NCBI GenBank assembly: GCA_902535165.1
Contig: CACASE010000002.1
Coordinates: forward strand, 1 to 64,000
Direction: 5' to 3'
Source: an uncultured Bacteroidota bacterium
GTDB lineage: Bacteria; Bacteroidota; Bacteroidia; Flavobacteriales; Flavobacteriaceae
Length of the DNA: 64,000 nucleotides
The notes below the pieces were generated by a model, which did no database searches, had not been told where the DNA came from, and saw only the letters and a program-made list of their open reading frames with translations. Shown piece after piece: positions 44,959 through 55,900 of the stretch. Numbering within the stretch: position 1 is the stretch's first letter; every line of letters begins with the position of its first letter. The translations under genes and the position numbers were made by a program.

Positions 44959-46767
44959 TTAAAGTCCAAATCCAACATCAAATAGTAAATCACTTGTTTT
45001 AGCATTAGCACCTTTCTCTGCTTGTATTGGCCAAGGATATGAGAGTCTCCCTGTCGATGGATAATCTCCAAATAATATATCTGAAACGCCATCTCCCTCA
45101 CTTCCTGGTAACCATATTGCAGCAAACCCATCCCATTCATCAATATGATCTGCAACGTTCATTGGCCTGCCGGAGATTAAAAGAACAAATACTTTATATC
45201 CTTTATTTTTTAGCTGATTAATTGTATCAATATCCTCTTTTAATAAATCAAGACTGTCTTTGTCGCCGAAAAACTCAGTATAAGGATCTTCTCCAATTAC
45301 TACAACTGCTAAATCACCACTAACTGAACTTAAATCTGAGCCATCTTTTGAGTAAATAACATTTGTGTCAACTGAAACAGAATTATTTATTCCATCCAGA
45401 ATTGTTTTACCGACGGTGATATCACCCTGGCCACCTTGCCAATTTATTGTCCATCCTCCACATTGCATTCCAAGATTATCTGCTCCTCTTCCAGCAACAA
45501 TAATTGAACTAATTTCCTTAGAAATAGGTAGTAGTCCATCATTTTTCAAAATAACAACACTTTCCCTTACTGCTTGCCTTGCAATATCTCTATGTTTTTC
45601 AGAACCAATAATATCCAGTGATTCATTTGTAACAAGAGGACTGTCAAATAGTCCATTACTAAATTTTACTTTCAAAATCCTTTTTACAGCATCATCAATT
45701 CTTGACATTGGAATTGATCCTTCCTGAATACTTTCCTTTAATAGCTTCATGAATTTTTTATAAGGTTGACCTTGCCCTGAAACCATAACCATATCTATTC
45801 CAGCATTGATTGAAGTAATTATATCAGATTTGTAATCTCCTGGAATTTCATCAATTCCTTGCCAATCTGAAATAACAAAACCTTCAAAACCTAATTCAAT
45901 CTTCAAGATATCAGTGAGTAATTCTTTACTACCATGACATTTAATCCCATTCCAGCTATTATACGATGCCATTACTGTTTGTACGTTAGCATCTATTGCA
46001 GCCTTATATTTTGGCAATAATTTTTCTTTGAGCTCCTCGCTGGTCAATATTGTATTTCCTCTGTCAACTAAACCGTTCATTCCAGTTCCAAATTCTGTAT
46101 TTCCATCCCCTATAAAATGTTTTGCGCAGGCAATCACCTTTTTACCAGTTTCTGTTTCAACGCTTTGATATCCTTCAACTGCAGCGGCACCTAGATTTTC
46201 AACAATATTTGGATCACTTGAAAAGCCTTCATAAGTTCTTCCCCATCGATAATCTTCTGGAGATGACAAACAAGGAGAGAATGTCCAATCAATTCCAGTT
46301 GCAGCAACCTCGAGTGATGTAGCTTTAGATATTTCATAAATTAATTCAGGGTTATTTGTAGCACCAAGACCAATATTCTGAGGAAAAATTGTAGCTCCAT
46401 AAACATTGTTATGACCATGAACTGCATCAATTCCATAAACAAGTGGTATACCTAATCTATTTTTCAACGTTTCCGATTGATATTTGTTATACATATCTAA
46501 CCATGCTTGTGGTTCATTAACACTTGGGTGTGACCCACCTCCACTTAATAACGATCCAATGGAATATGTTGAAAGATCTGTTATTGTATCTAAAAATCTT
46601 TGATCAATTTGGGTCATTTGACCTACTTTTTCATCAACAGTCATTTGATCAATTATTTCGTCAACCTTTTTTTCAATTTGAATATCGGAGAGATTGGTTT
46701 TACTTTCGCAATTAATAAAAAGTGAAACCAGAATTAGAAGAAAAATATTTTTTTTAAATGTGTTCAT
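44959..46767 (-). CDS. GH3 beta-glucosidase/exo-beta-glucan hydrolase, lipoprotein
   Basis: A 602-residue lipoprotein (lipobox SLFINC, Cys20). The (beta/alpha)8 domain carries KHFIGDG (216-222) and the nucleophile Asp301 in VISDWQG. The second domain has GEDPYTEFFGDKDSL, where the Glu corresponds to the acid/base of barley exo-beta-glucan glucohydrolase, so this is the exohydrolase type without an FN3 tail. It would release glucose from laminarin oligosaccharides. Start ATG at 46767 avoids overlap with GH16; an extension to 46803 would run into it. Confidence 0.92.
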   Translation of the reverse strand: MNTFKKNIFLLILVSLFINCESKTNLSDIQIEKKVDEIIDQMTVDEKVGQMTQIDQRFLDTITDLSTYSIGSLLSGGGSHPSVNEPQAWLDMYNKYQSETLKNRLGIPLVYGIDAVHGHNNVYGATIFPQNIGLGATNNPELIYEISKATSLEVAATGIDWTFSPCLSSPEDYRWGRTYEGFSSDPNIVENLGAAAVEGYQSVETETGKKVIACAKHFIGDGNTEFGTGMNGLVDRGNTILTSEELKEKLLPKYKAAIDANVQTVMASYNSWNGIKCHGSKELLTDILKIELGFEGFVISDWQGIDEIPGDYKSDIITSINAGIDMVMVSGQGQPYKKFMKLLKESIQEGSIPMSRIDDAVKRILKVKFSNGLFDSPLVTNESLDIIGSEKHRDIARQAVRESVVILKNDGLLPISKEISSIIVAGRGADNLGMQCGGWTINWQGGQGDITVGKTILDGINNSVSVDTNVIYSKDGSDLSSVSGDLAVVVIGEDPYTEFFGDKDSLDLLKEDIDTINQLKNKGYKVFVLLISGRPMNVADHIDEWDGFAAIWLPGSEGDGVSDILFGDYPSTGRLSYPWPIQAEKGANAKTSDLLFDVGFGL

Positions 46768-46783
46768 AATATAAGTTTTAAAT

Positions 46784-48379
46784 TCATTGATAAACTCTAA
46801 CATAATCTACCTCCATAGTATCAGAGACAAAATCTGATGGAACATTACCACCAAAAGTTCCTCCCATTGCTATATTTACTATGATAAAAAAGTCCCAGTT
46901 AAAAGGTAAAGAGCAAGCATTTCCAACAATGTGATAAGGTTTATCATCAACCAAAAAGGTCATTCCTTTTTCTGTCCAAACAATTGAGTAAACATGAAAC
47001 TCTGTTGATACATCATCATAGTCATATGTTGCACCGCCATCTCCTGAACCATAATTATCGGGGTGATGAGCAGTTGCTTGAATTTTATTTAATCTGTTAC
47101 CAGCATGTTCCATGATATCTAACTCACCACACTTAGGCCAATCGATTTGATCATAGTTAGAGCCTAAAAGCCATAGTGCTGGCCATGTACCTTTCTTGCC
47201 TGGAAGTTTTGCCCTTATATCTACTCTACCATAAGTAAAATCAAATTTTTTATTTGTTTTAACTCTTCCTGATGAAAATTGTTTTCCTCCATAATTTTCT
47301 CTTTTAGCAATAATTTTTAGGACACCATTTTCAACTAACACATTATCAAGCCTGTCAGTGGTTGCCTGCAGCTCTTGATTGTACCATTGATTTCTTATTT
47401 CGTAAACCCATTTATTAGAATCTAGTTTTCCATTATAATTAAACTCATCAGACCAGACTAAATTTGTATAAATTTTGTGAGATGGAGTCGTACTTATCTC
47501 TTGATCAGTTAACCAAACATACCAAGCTACATTTTGATTATCAACAGATCTTACAAGAATATTTTTTGAATCATAACATTCAATTGTAAATTCATGCTGA
47601 CCAACAAAAAAACCAATAAAGCCTTTATCGTTAAATTTTAGTTCATTATTACCATTATTTTTATTAACTGTAAATGTTGTTTGATAATCGTCCAATTTAT
47701 ATTTTTCAATTTCATTACTAGAATTAATATTTTGACCTGTATTACCAAATGTTTGTATCAAATAGGTAGCTTTTCCGTAAATGTCACCATTAGTTTTGTG
47801 TATATATGTACCATCATTTTTAAACGTAAACTCATCATCATAAAAACCTGAATTGGCTTTAGAAAATGAAGATGCTTTCCAGTAAGTAGAGTATTTATAT
47901 TGACTTGCTCCGTTTGCAAAGTGAGCATCATATGAAGCATTTATTTTCCATGTTTTTTCATTACCTCCTGTTAGTATTTTAAGGATGTCATCATCTGAGG
48001 TTGCCTCAACATAAACAACAATAGTTTTTGCAGAACTTATAAAATCACCTGAAGTTGAATAAGCTAGCACATTAACCGTATACGATTTTGTTCCAAATTC
48101 AGTATATGTATATTCAACAGATCCAGATGAAGAGTCTTGAACCTCACCTGTCCCAAACCTAAAACTGTAATTCACCGCGTCTGTTGCACTTGCAGTAAAT
48201 TTTACGACACCTGAGCCATCACCATACGGCTCTTCATCTTTTATACCTGCAATTTCAACGTTAAAAACTAAATTTGATGGAATGATTTTAACTGGTGGTG
48301 GATCAATATTATCTACATCAACATTCGAATCACTAGAGCATGAAATAATAAAAAAAATAAGTAAAAATATTTTATGCAT
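46784..48379 (-). CDS. GH16 endo-beta-glucanase (laminarinase type) lipoprotein with N-terminal PKD and glycan-binding-like module
   Basis: A 531-residue lipoprotein (lipobox IISC, Cys14). A PKD-like domain (about 36-127) and a second module (132-293) precede the GH16 catalytic domain (about 303-531). The catalytic motif is ELDIME with Glu419, Asp421 and Glu424; the EIRNQWYNQELQ and GTWPALWLLG segments support a beta-1,3-glucanase. Residues 36-293 are homologous to almost the whole of the neighbouring binding protein at 48461-49366. It would cut surface laminarin for SusCD import. A hairpin lies 14-59 nt upstream of the ATG. Confidence 0.93.
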   Translation of the reverse strand: MHKIFLLIFFIISCSSDSNVDVDNIDPPPVKIIPSNLVFNVEIAGIKDEEPYGDGSGVVKFTASATDAVNYSFRFGTGEVQDSSSGSVEYTYTEFGTKSYTVNVLAYSTSGDFISSAKTIVVYVEATSDDDILKILTGGNEKTWKINASYDAHFANGASQYKYSTYWKASSFSKANSGFYDDEFTFKNDGTYIHKTNGDIYGKATYLIQTFGNTGQNINSSNEIEKYKLDDYQTTFTVNKNNGNNELKFNDKGFIGFFVGQHEFTIECYDSKNILVRSVDNQNVAWYVWLTDQEISTTPSHKIYTNLVWSDEFNYNGKLDSNKWVYEIRNQWYNQELQATTDRLDNVLVENGVLKIIAKRENYGGKQFSSGRVKTNKKFDFTYGRVDIRAKLPGKKGTWPALWLLGSNYDQIDWPKCGELDIMEHAGNRLNKIQATAHHPDNYGSGDGGATYDYDDVSTEFHVYSIVWTEKGMTFLVDDKPYHIVGNACSLPFNWDFFIIVNIAMGGTFGGNVPSDFVSDTMEVDYVRVYQ

Positions 48380-48392
48380 TTGACCTTAAATT

Positions 48393-48438
48393 AAGAAAGA
48401 GTTTGGAAGAAGTTAAATTCTTCCAAAACTCTTTTCTT
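48393..48438 (-). promoter_or_regulatory. Intra-operon hairpin between binding-protein and GH16 genes
   Basis: The arm AAGAAAGAGTTTGGAAGAA (48393-48411) pairs with 48418-48438 across a 6-nt loop, with two single-base bulges. On the transcribed strand it lies about 22 nt after the binding-protein stop and is followed by a weakly T-rich stretch and then the GH16 ATG. It may act as an attenuator or partial terminator, or as a 3' stabiliser for the upstream mRNA. Confidence 0.6.
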
Positions 48439-48460
48439 ATACATAACAAATATTAATTTG

Positions 48461-49366
48461 TTAATTATCGTTAGTAATAATCCAAAACCATCCTAAACCA
48501 CCCGATCCAACTGTTCTAAGGACCATTCTATTTGATGATCTGGATAAAATAACATAATCATGTGAACCTACATAGAATCCCATGAAACCTAATCCTGAAA
48601 AATTAATCGTCTCAACACCACCAGGAGCTGAAATAGACCATGAAGTTTCAAAACTTTCATATGGATAATTTGTATACTCATTATCTCCATTCCTGGTTTG
48701 ACCACGATCACCACCCAAATCTGCATCCATTGGATCTGCTTTTCCAAAAATTTGTCCGTCAGGACCTACATCAAAACCAAATTTACCATCTGAATGGAAT
48801 GTATATCTATCGTCATACATTCCAGTTGAAGCTTTATCATATGGGTTTGCTCCCCACCACCATGGCTCTGGTGCATCCGAAGGTCCAACACCCATATGTC
48901 TCCACTCTTCAGCTTTAACCCTCCATGTTCCAGTTGTTAGCGCAGAAACAAGTGCAGCAGGAGGACTGTAGGTAACTAATACCTCAACTGTAACAGCAGT
49001 ACTCGATGTGGTACCACCTTTTCCAATAGCAACAATTGTAACTGTATATTTGTTTAACCCTAATTTTGAAAAAGTATACTTAACATTTCCATCTGGGCTT
49101 AATGTTTCTTGTCCATCATAAACAAATTTATATGTAATTGCATTATCTGCTGAACCTGAAAAATTAACTTCTCCCGAACCATCACCATTCGGGTTATCTG
49201 TGTCTACTCCAACAATACTAGCTGATATCTGAACATTAGTTGGAGCAGTAATATCACCAAATGAGTATTCGTCATCCTCAGCAAAACTATCGATTTCGCA
49301 GCTTACAGAAACAAAAATTGTTAGTGAAGTAATAAAGATTTTTAATAGTGTATTAAATTTTTTCAT
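48461..49366 (-). CDS. PKD-containing surface glycan-binding lipoprotein, paralogous to the GH16 N-terminal half
   Basis: A 301-residue lipoprotein (Cys23 after VSVS). It has a PKD-like domain (about 42-130) and a module at 137-300 with three adjacent Trp residues (169-171), GMYDDRYTF (182-190), GFMGFYVGSHDY (260-271) and a Trp-rich end. The same pattern occurs in the GH16 enzyme (178-186, 253-264, 284-293). It lies in the SusE position of the PUL. Binding of beta-1,3-glucan is inferred from locus and aromatic content. Confidence 0.8.
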   Translation of the reverse strand: MKKFNTLLKIFITSLTIFVSVSCEIDSFAEDDEYSFGDITAPTNVQISASIVGVDTDNPNGDGSGEVNFSGSADNAITYKFVYDGQETLSPDGNVKYTFSKLGLNKYTVTIVAIGKGGTTSSTAVTVEVLVTYSPPAALVSALTTGTWRVKAEEWRHMGVGPSDAPEPWWWGANPYDKASTGMYDDRYTFHSDGKFGFDVGPDGQIFGKADPMDADLGGDRGQTRNGDNEYTNYPYESFETSWSISAPGGVETINFSGLGFMGFYVGSHDYVILSRSSNRMVLRTVGSGGLGWFWIITNDN

Positions 49367-49385
49367 TTTCTAATTTTAAATATAA

Positions 49386-51467
49386 TTAATATTGAGTTAT
49401 ATCGTCAATGTATATGGTAAAGTTTGATGAACCATCTCCCATAGTTCCATTATCCATAAACATTACAAGATTATACCATTCAACTGATGAACTAGCTCCT
49501 GAAAAATCATATGTTAAAACCTCCCACTGATTTGCTACAGTAGATGTAGCAGTAACCTCAGCAGTGGCAGTTGTATTTGGCCAACCAACGGCATCTTCAA
49601 ATTTCATCATAAAATTTAGTCCAACTCTTGGCGACCATACTTTAACTCTTAGTTTACCTTCAGAATCCAACTTAAACTTGTCAGTAACTGTAAATTTATG
49701 ACCACCCCAAGTTTGACCAGAATTCTTGACAAGTTTTAGTACTTTGTCAGATGAATTTCCGCTCGTATCAGGGTTATCAATGATTTCTTGCGCTCCACCG
49801 TCAAATCCTGATAGACTTCCAGCATCTTCAAAACTTGAAATTAAAGTACCTGGCGTAACTGTAGAGCTTCCTGAAATAAATAATTCGATATCATCTAAAT
49901 GATATGTTCCAGTATCTTGTTTTCCACCATCAATGAAGAAAACCAATTTTTTAAAATCAGCAGTACCGTCCCAAGCTCCGCCAGGATTTGGCCATGCTTG
50001 AGCAGTTACAGTTGAAAAATCAAAAATTAAAGTGTTCCAACCTTTTGATGAAAAGTTTTGTTTCAACTCAATGTATTCATTATCATCACTTTGTTCTAAT
50101 TTCATCATGAGCTCATGAGTATCTGCTGTTGGGTTATATATTTTTACAGAGTAAGCATTATTCCCACCTTGAACAATCTTAATTGGATTATCCAATATGA
50201 GTTCAGCAGTTTCCCAATCATTACCGCCATTTGTTACTTTACCTGTATTATTTGAGGAATTATCAGGGTCTTTTGAAATTTCAAAAGATGCTCCACCTAC
50301 CCCGCTAAATGGTTCTTCTTTATCAAAATAAATTGGAAGTCCAACTGGGTTGTCTTTCCAAAAGTAAATATTGTCTAAAAAGACGTCAGCTTGAGCCCAT
50401 TGATCAACACCTTCAAATTTAAACTGAAATAAATCACCCAATGTAATGCCTTGGCTTGTCCATTCAGTAAGAGGAATATCTAAGCTTGTCCATTCGTCTT
50501 TTTTCAACTCTTTAACAACAGCGACCTCTCTGGGATTTGCATCTCCAGGTTCTCTAATCAAAAATGTTTTGAGTTGATTAAGATTTGCTGTCCAGGCATC
50601 AATATGCAAGTATTCCATACTCGACATATCAGTTTTTGCATATTGAACACCTTGATAACTTATTTTTGAGTAATGAGTTATTTTATCTCCGTTCAAATCT
50701 AACTCATTGTATCCGCTTCCTTGCCACATTTGACCCCAATCAGGATTCATATTTACATCAGCAACCGATGTGTAAGCATCACTAAATATTGAAACTACAG
50801 TGCTTGATTGTCTGCTTGGTGGTGTAGGAGCAGAAACAGTCGGTGCTAAAATTGCAGTAACTTCAAATTCCTGAGAATATTCTGTAGTTGCAATTGCAGC
50901 ACCTCTTGCAACAACTTTAACAGTGTAAGTGCCAGCTTCTTTATATGTAAATGATGCTGTTTCACCAATATTGGCAGTTACAGGATCTGCACCAGCTTCA
51001 CCAGAAATAAAATCAAAAACTGTTGCCCAATCAGCAGTCGCGGTTACATTAACCTTTTTTGAAACATTTGTATCATTTTCAATTGTAACCTGCAAATTTT
51101 CAGGAGCATTGAATGATACAATTAGAGAAACATCTGCTGTAGTTGTAAGATTATTTAATCCAGTAGCAGTTACTTTAATTGTATGATTACCTTCTTTGAA
51201 AGTATGTTTAACATTTCCTCCAGATTTAATTGAAGATGAGACAGGGGATCCGTCACCATAATCAATTACAAAACTAATCGCACCCTCACCTGTTGGTGTA
51301 ATAGTAACTAAACCTGTATTGTCCTGCGTAATATCAAAAGATGCAGAAACATTACTAGGTGGTGCAATATTCTTAGCAAATTCATTGTTATCGCTAAAAT
51401 CTTCATCACATCCAACTAAGAAAAAGATGATGAAAATAGAACTTAAAATTTTATATATATTTTTCAT
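49386..51467 (-). CDS. Large surface glycan-binding lipoprotein (SusE/F-position) with PKD and CBM-like domains
   Basis: A 693-residue lipoprotein (lipobox FLVGC, Cys20). Two PKD/Ig-like domains (about 37-118 and 120-206) are followed by three CBM-like beta-sandwich units (about 215-365, 370-540, 545-693), the last two sharing 'F-E/D ... ELMMKLE/NFMMKFED ... FDFS ... YHLDDIELF/IYIDDIT' patterns. It probably holds beta-glucan chains near SusCD. The ATG at 51467 is preferred: a TAAAAA stretch precedes it at suitable spacing. ATG at 51473 is an alternative. Confidence 0.82.
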   Translation of the reverse strand: MKNIYKILSSIFIIFFLVGCDEDFSDNNEFAKNIAPPSNVSASFDITQDNTGLVTITPTGEGAISFVIDYGDGSPVSSSIKSGGNVKHTFKEGNHTIKVTATGLNNLTTTADVSLIVSFNAPENLQVTIENDTNVSKKVNVTATADWATVFDFISGEAGADPVTANIGETASFTYKEAGTYTVKVVARGAAIATTEYSQEFEVTAILAPTVSAPTPPSRQSSTVVSIFSDAYTSVADVNMNPDWGQMWQGSGYNELDLNGDKITHYSKISYQGVQYAKTDMSSMEYLHIDAWTANLNQLKTFLIREPGDANPREVAVVKELKKDEWTSLDIPLTEWTSQGITLGDLFQFKFEGVDQWAQADVFLDNIYFWKDNPVGLPIYFDKEEPFSGVGGASFEISKDPDNSSNNTGKVTNGGNDWETAELILDNPIKIVQGGNNAYSVKIYNPTADTHELMMKLEQSDDNEYIELKQNFSSKGWNTLIFDFSTVTAQAWPNPGGAWDGTADFKKLVFFIDGGKQDTGTYHLDDIELFISGSSTVTPGTLISSFEDAGSLSGFDGGAQEIIDNPDTSGNSSDKVLKLVKNSGQTWGGHKFTVTDKFKLDSEGKLRVKVWSPRVGLNFMMKFEDAVGWPNTTATAEVTATSTVANQWEVLTYDFSGASSSVEWYNLVMFMDNGTMGDGSSNFTIYIDDITQY

Positions 51468-51477
51468 ATTCATTTTT

Positions 51478-52935
51478 TTAATAACCTGCATTTTGTGTTA
51501 AACCAGAAATATCAATTTCTGTCTGTGGTATCGGGAAAACTTCATGTTTACCTGCTACAAAACCAGAAATTTCATTTGGTGCTTGGCCTGTCCTAACTAA
51601 ATCAAAAAATCTTTGACCCTCACCAGCAAACTCCAATCTTCTTTCATCCCAAATTGCTTGGGTCAAAGCTGATCCAGTTTCATTAATAGATGAAACGCCT
51701 GCTCTACTTCTAACTTGATTAAGGTATGTTTGAGCTTTTGAATCACTAATTCCTCCTCTGTTATTAGCCTCAGCTGCCATCAATAATACATCAGCATATC
51801 TTATGTATCTATAATTATTCTCATAATTAAGCTCAGTTGTATTTTTTGAGTATCCAGCTCTAGGTATATATTTATTATTAAAATATCCCGTATGCTCATA
51901 GCCCTCGTTATAACTTGCTGAATTTGCATCAGCCCAAGCTACAATGTCAAGGATTGAAGCATTTTTTCTTTTATCGGCTGAATCATAAGCATCAACTAAA
52001 TCTTGTGTTGGAACATTAAAGCTCCAACCTGAAGAATAAACTGGTCCATTATAACCTCTAATTCCATGGTGAATAACTCCAAAATTACCCTCCGTACTTT
52101 GAGGCATCCATCCCCAGTTCCATCCATTAGACTCTTTGGAGTGCTGAATTTCAAATACAGACTCTGGTCCATTTTCACCCTCTACTAAAAATACACTACC
52201 AGGATCTGAAGGTAAGGTATATAACCCGATTAGTGGTTCTAAGATATTGGCAGCTTCAGCAAACTTTTCTTGATATAAATAAACTTTACCTAACAATGCA
52301 TGAGCTGTAAAGGAAGTAGCTCTCCCGTCTGCACTTTTCTTCGCAGGAAGAGCTGCAATTGCTGCAAGTAAATCAGATTCAATAACAGAATAAACCTCAC
52401 TCTTTGGTACTCTTTGAAGTGTGCCAGAGTCCCCTGCAGTCAATCTTCCATTAGTAAATAAAGGAACATCACCATATATTTTTACCAACTCAAAATAGAA
52501 GAATGCTCTTAGGAAATGTAATTCACCATACATTTCATCTTTCCTTGGAAAATCAATTTTATCTTTATTTTCAACCATGTAATTAGCCCGATTTACGCCC
52601 TCATACATGTATTGCCAAATTCTTTTTAATTGATCATTTACAGGGTCATGAATCATATCATCAATTTTTTGAAGACCAATCACATCGCTAGCACTTTCAC
52701 CTCCACAAAGTGAATTATCAGATGCAATTTCACCAATCATAAAGTTGTATAAAGTCCATTGTAGAACATCATAGACACCTACAAGTGCTGATTCAAAGTC
52801 ATTTGCAGACTTAAAATAATCATCAGCGACAATTTGATAACCTTCAGATGCTTCATAATCTACGTATTCATCGCAACTTTGTGCAAAAAATAGTAGCGAT
52901 ACAATTATTAAAAATTTATTAATTAAGTTTTTCAT
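51478..52935 (-). CDS. susD: SusD/RagB family nutrient-binding outer-membrane lipoprotein
   Basis: A 485-residue lipoprotein (lipobox AQSC, Cys21). It has the N-terminal SusD-like region (DYFKSANDFESALVGVYDVL), TPR-like helices and the C-terminal signature YRYIRYADVLLMAAEA ... YLNQVRSRAGV ... IWDERRLEFAGEGQRFFDLVRTG found in the RagB/SusD family. It forms the lid of the SusC channel and binds the oligosaccharide. It lies 9 bp downstream of susC. Confidence 0.95.
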   Translation of the reverse strand: MKNLINKFLIIVSLLFFAQSCDEYVDYEASEGYQIVADDYFKSANDFESALVGVYDVLQWTLYNFMIGEIASDNSLCGGESASDVIGLQKIDDMIHDPVNDQLKRIWQYMYEGVNRANYMVENKDKIDFPRKDEMYGELHFLRAFFYFELVKIYGDVPLFTNGRLTAGDSGTLQRVPKSEVYSVIESDLLAAIAALPAKKSADGRATSFTAHALLGKVYLYQEKFAEAANILEPLIGLYTLPSDPGSVFLVEGENGPESVFEIQHSKESNGWNWGWMPQSTEGNFGVIHHGIRGYNGPVYSSGWSFNVPTQDLVDAYDSADKRKNASILDIVAWADANSASYNEGYEHTGYFNNKYIPRAGYSKNTTELNYENNYRYIRYADVLLMAAEANNRGGISDSKAQTYLNQVRSRAGVSSINETGSALTQAIWDERRLEFAGEGQRFFDLVRTGQAPNEISGFVAGKHEVFPIPQTEIDISGLTQNAGY

Positions 52936-52944
52936 TTTTATTTA

Positions 52945-55900
52945 TTAAAATTTAACATTTAATCCAACTGAAACAGTTCTAGGACTTGGGTAATTACCCC
53001 TGTCAATACCTGTGTCTAATACGCCGTATGACATCTCAGGATCATAGCCAGTATAATCTGTAAATGTCATAAGGTTTTTTCCTTGTAAATAGAGTCTAAC
53101 AGCATCTAAAACCTTAGAATTAGTTACATTAAAATTATACCCTAACTGAACATTCTTTATCTTAAAATAAGATCCATCCTCAACATATCTTGTCGAAGGT
53201 CTTACGTTATTGTTAGAATCCACAAAAGTAGCTCGTGGTTCAAAGTTGCTAGTACCCTCACCAGTCCATCTGGCTAAGACACTAACTGGCTTATTCGTGT
53301 AATTTAAATTTCTCTCATATCCTCTAAATATATCATTTCCAAACAATCCATAAGTGGTTACACTCAAATCAAAATTATATACATTTAAATTTAAATTCCA
53401 TCCAAGTGAAAAATCACCAAAAGGATCTCCAATTTTTGTTCTGTCATCAGCATTTACAACACCATCACCATTAACATCAACAAACCTTATATCTCCAGGC
53501 TGAGCATTTGGCTGCGTCGCATGGTTGTCAATTTCAGACTGATTTTGAAAAATTCCATCAGCTAGATATCCCCAAAATATACCTGGAGATTCACCCTCTT
53601 GAAATCTAACTAAATTATTGTAAGGAATTCCATACCCTGCTCCCCAAATATATTTATCACCATTTGCAATTTCTTTAACTAAATTATCAGCTGTTGTGAA
53701 ACTTATGTTAGTTTGAAATGAAATATCTTTAGACTGGTCACTCTTGAAACCTAAATTAACATCAAATCCAGATGTCTCTGTCTTTCCAATATTTGCTGAC
53801 GGATAATTTGGGGTACCCAAATAAAGTGACAACGTTGGATTAAATAAAAGGTCATCAACAGTCTTTTTATAATAATCAACTGTCAATGAAACATTAGAAT
53901 CAAACATTCTTAAATCAAATCCAATATTGGTTTGCTCCTGATTTTCCCATGAAACATCAAGGTTAGGGATACCATCAAGGGCAGATCCAGTTATTATGTT
54001 ACCACCAAATGTATATTTTGGAAAAGTTGTTATTGTCCCAAATTGAGAACTTGCGTTGTCATTACCAACCGAACCATAACTAGCTCTAATTTTTAAAAAA
54101 TTTATTGCATTAGAGTTAAAGAAATCTTCATTTGAAGCAACCCATCCTAAAGAAGCAGATGGGAAAATACCAAATTTATTATTTTGACCAAAACTAGTTG
54201 ATCCATCTCTTCTGACGGTTACCGAAGCTAAATATTTTTCGTTGTAATCATATTCTGCTCTTGCAATCATTGATACGCTTCTACCAACAAATTGAAAGGA
54301 TCCAGTACTTTCCTCGTCTTGAGGGCCAGTTGCTGAACTTAAATCTGCAAAAGTCCAAGAGTTAAAAGGAACACCAACTTTTGATCCTGAAACCTGGTTT
54401 CCAGTATTTTTTGCTATTTGAAATCCAGCAAAAACATTGAAATTATTATCATCAATTGAAAAGTTATAACTGGCGTTAATATCATACGTATAATTAAAAT
54501 AAGTTGTTTTACTTTCATTAACACTATTCCAAGTTTGGGTAACATTTCCATCAGCGTCCGTTGACGTTATTGGGCTAAGGTCAGCATTTGCATTAGTTGC
54601 ATTGTGACCAACACCATAAAATTGATAAGGATTAAAACCTTTAGATGTAATATTTACATATGTATAACCTAGTCTGGATGTAATTTTTAAGTCTTTTAAT
54701 AAATCATATTGTAGCTCAAACTTTCCTGAAATTGAATTTGTATTTCCAGCTCCATATGAGTTAGATATTTGAGCCACAGGGTTTTTTATTTCCTGGGTGA
54801 TAATGTTGCTAATTGCATAAGACCCGTCATCAGCATAAACGGGGGTTGTAGGCGACATATTTAAGGCATTAAAAATAATATCCCCAAGTCCACTGTCTTT
54901 TATGTTAGTATATCTATTACTAATTTTCATATTTAGCTTGCTTGAAAGATCCGTATCAAAATTTGCCCTGAACGTTGACCTATCAAAAAACTGTTTATCA
55001 CCTCCATGAATAATACCCTCTTGTCCAAGAAATCCAGCTGAAAGGAAATATGATGAATTATTCGTTCCACCCGACACAGAAATATTATTTGAAATTATTG
55101 GAGCATCAATTCTAAAAATTTCTTTTTGCCAATCAGTTCCATAACCTAAACCTGACAAGTCAGAATAAATCAGTCCTCCGCCAGATGTTAAACTCATTTC
55201 GTTTAGAATTGCTGCATATTCAGTTGCATTTAAAACGCCTATTGTTTTTTCTGGGGATTGTTCTCCATAAGATGTATTAAATGAAAATTTCGCCTCTTGG
55301 TTTCTAGAACCACTTTTAGTAGTAATCACTATGACACCATTACCACCTTTAACACCATATAATGCTGTGGTTGATGCGTCTTTTAAAACAGAAATTGACT
55401 CGATGTCAGAGGGTTCTAATGAATTCATATCGTCCAAGCTTTGGTTTATTCCATCAACGATGACTAAAGGATCATTCCCAGTGTATGATGTAACACCTCT
55501 AATAATTACCGTGGGCTTAGACCCAGGTGATCCATTTGAGAACATATTAACACCTGGAAGACCCTGCAATGCATCCTCCATTCTTACTGGTTTTAATTTT
55601 TCTACATCATCGCCTCCAACAGTTGAAACTGCTCCTGAGATATTCGATGCTTTTTGACTTACATAACCGAGGACAACAACTTGCTCTAGCGCTTCAACAT
55701 CTTCCTCTAAGGAAATAGAGATATTAAAAGAATCTGAAACAGTATACTCTAGGGTTTTAAAACCTAAGTAAGAAAAAACTAGAATATCACCATTATTTAC
55801 GCCGTCTAAGGAAAAGTTTCCATTGAAGTCTGTATTAGTTCCATTATTAGTGTTTTTTACTACAACATTTACACCGGGTAAAGGATCATTGTTAATGGCA

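Noticed and set aside
44958-45155. N-terminal extension of the GH5 gene into the GH3 gene
   Set aside because: The signal peptide starts at 44957 and the extension overlaps conserved GH3 coding sequence in another frame.
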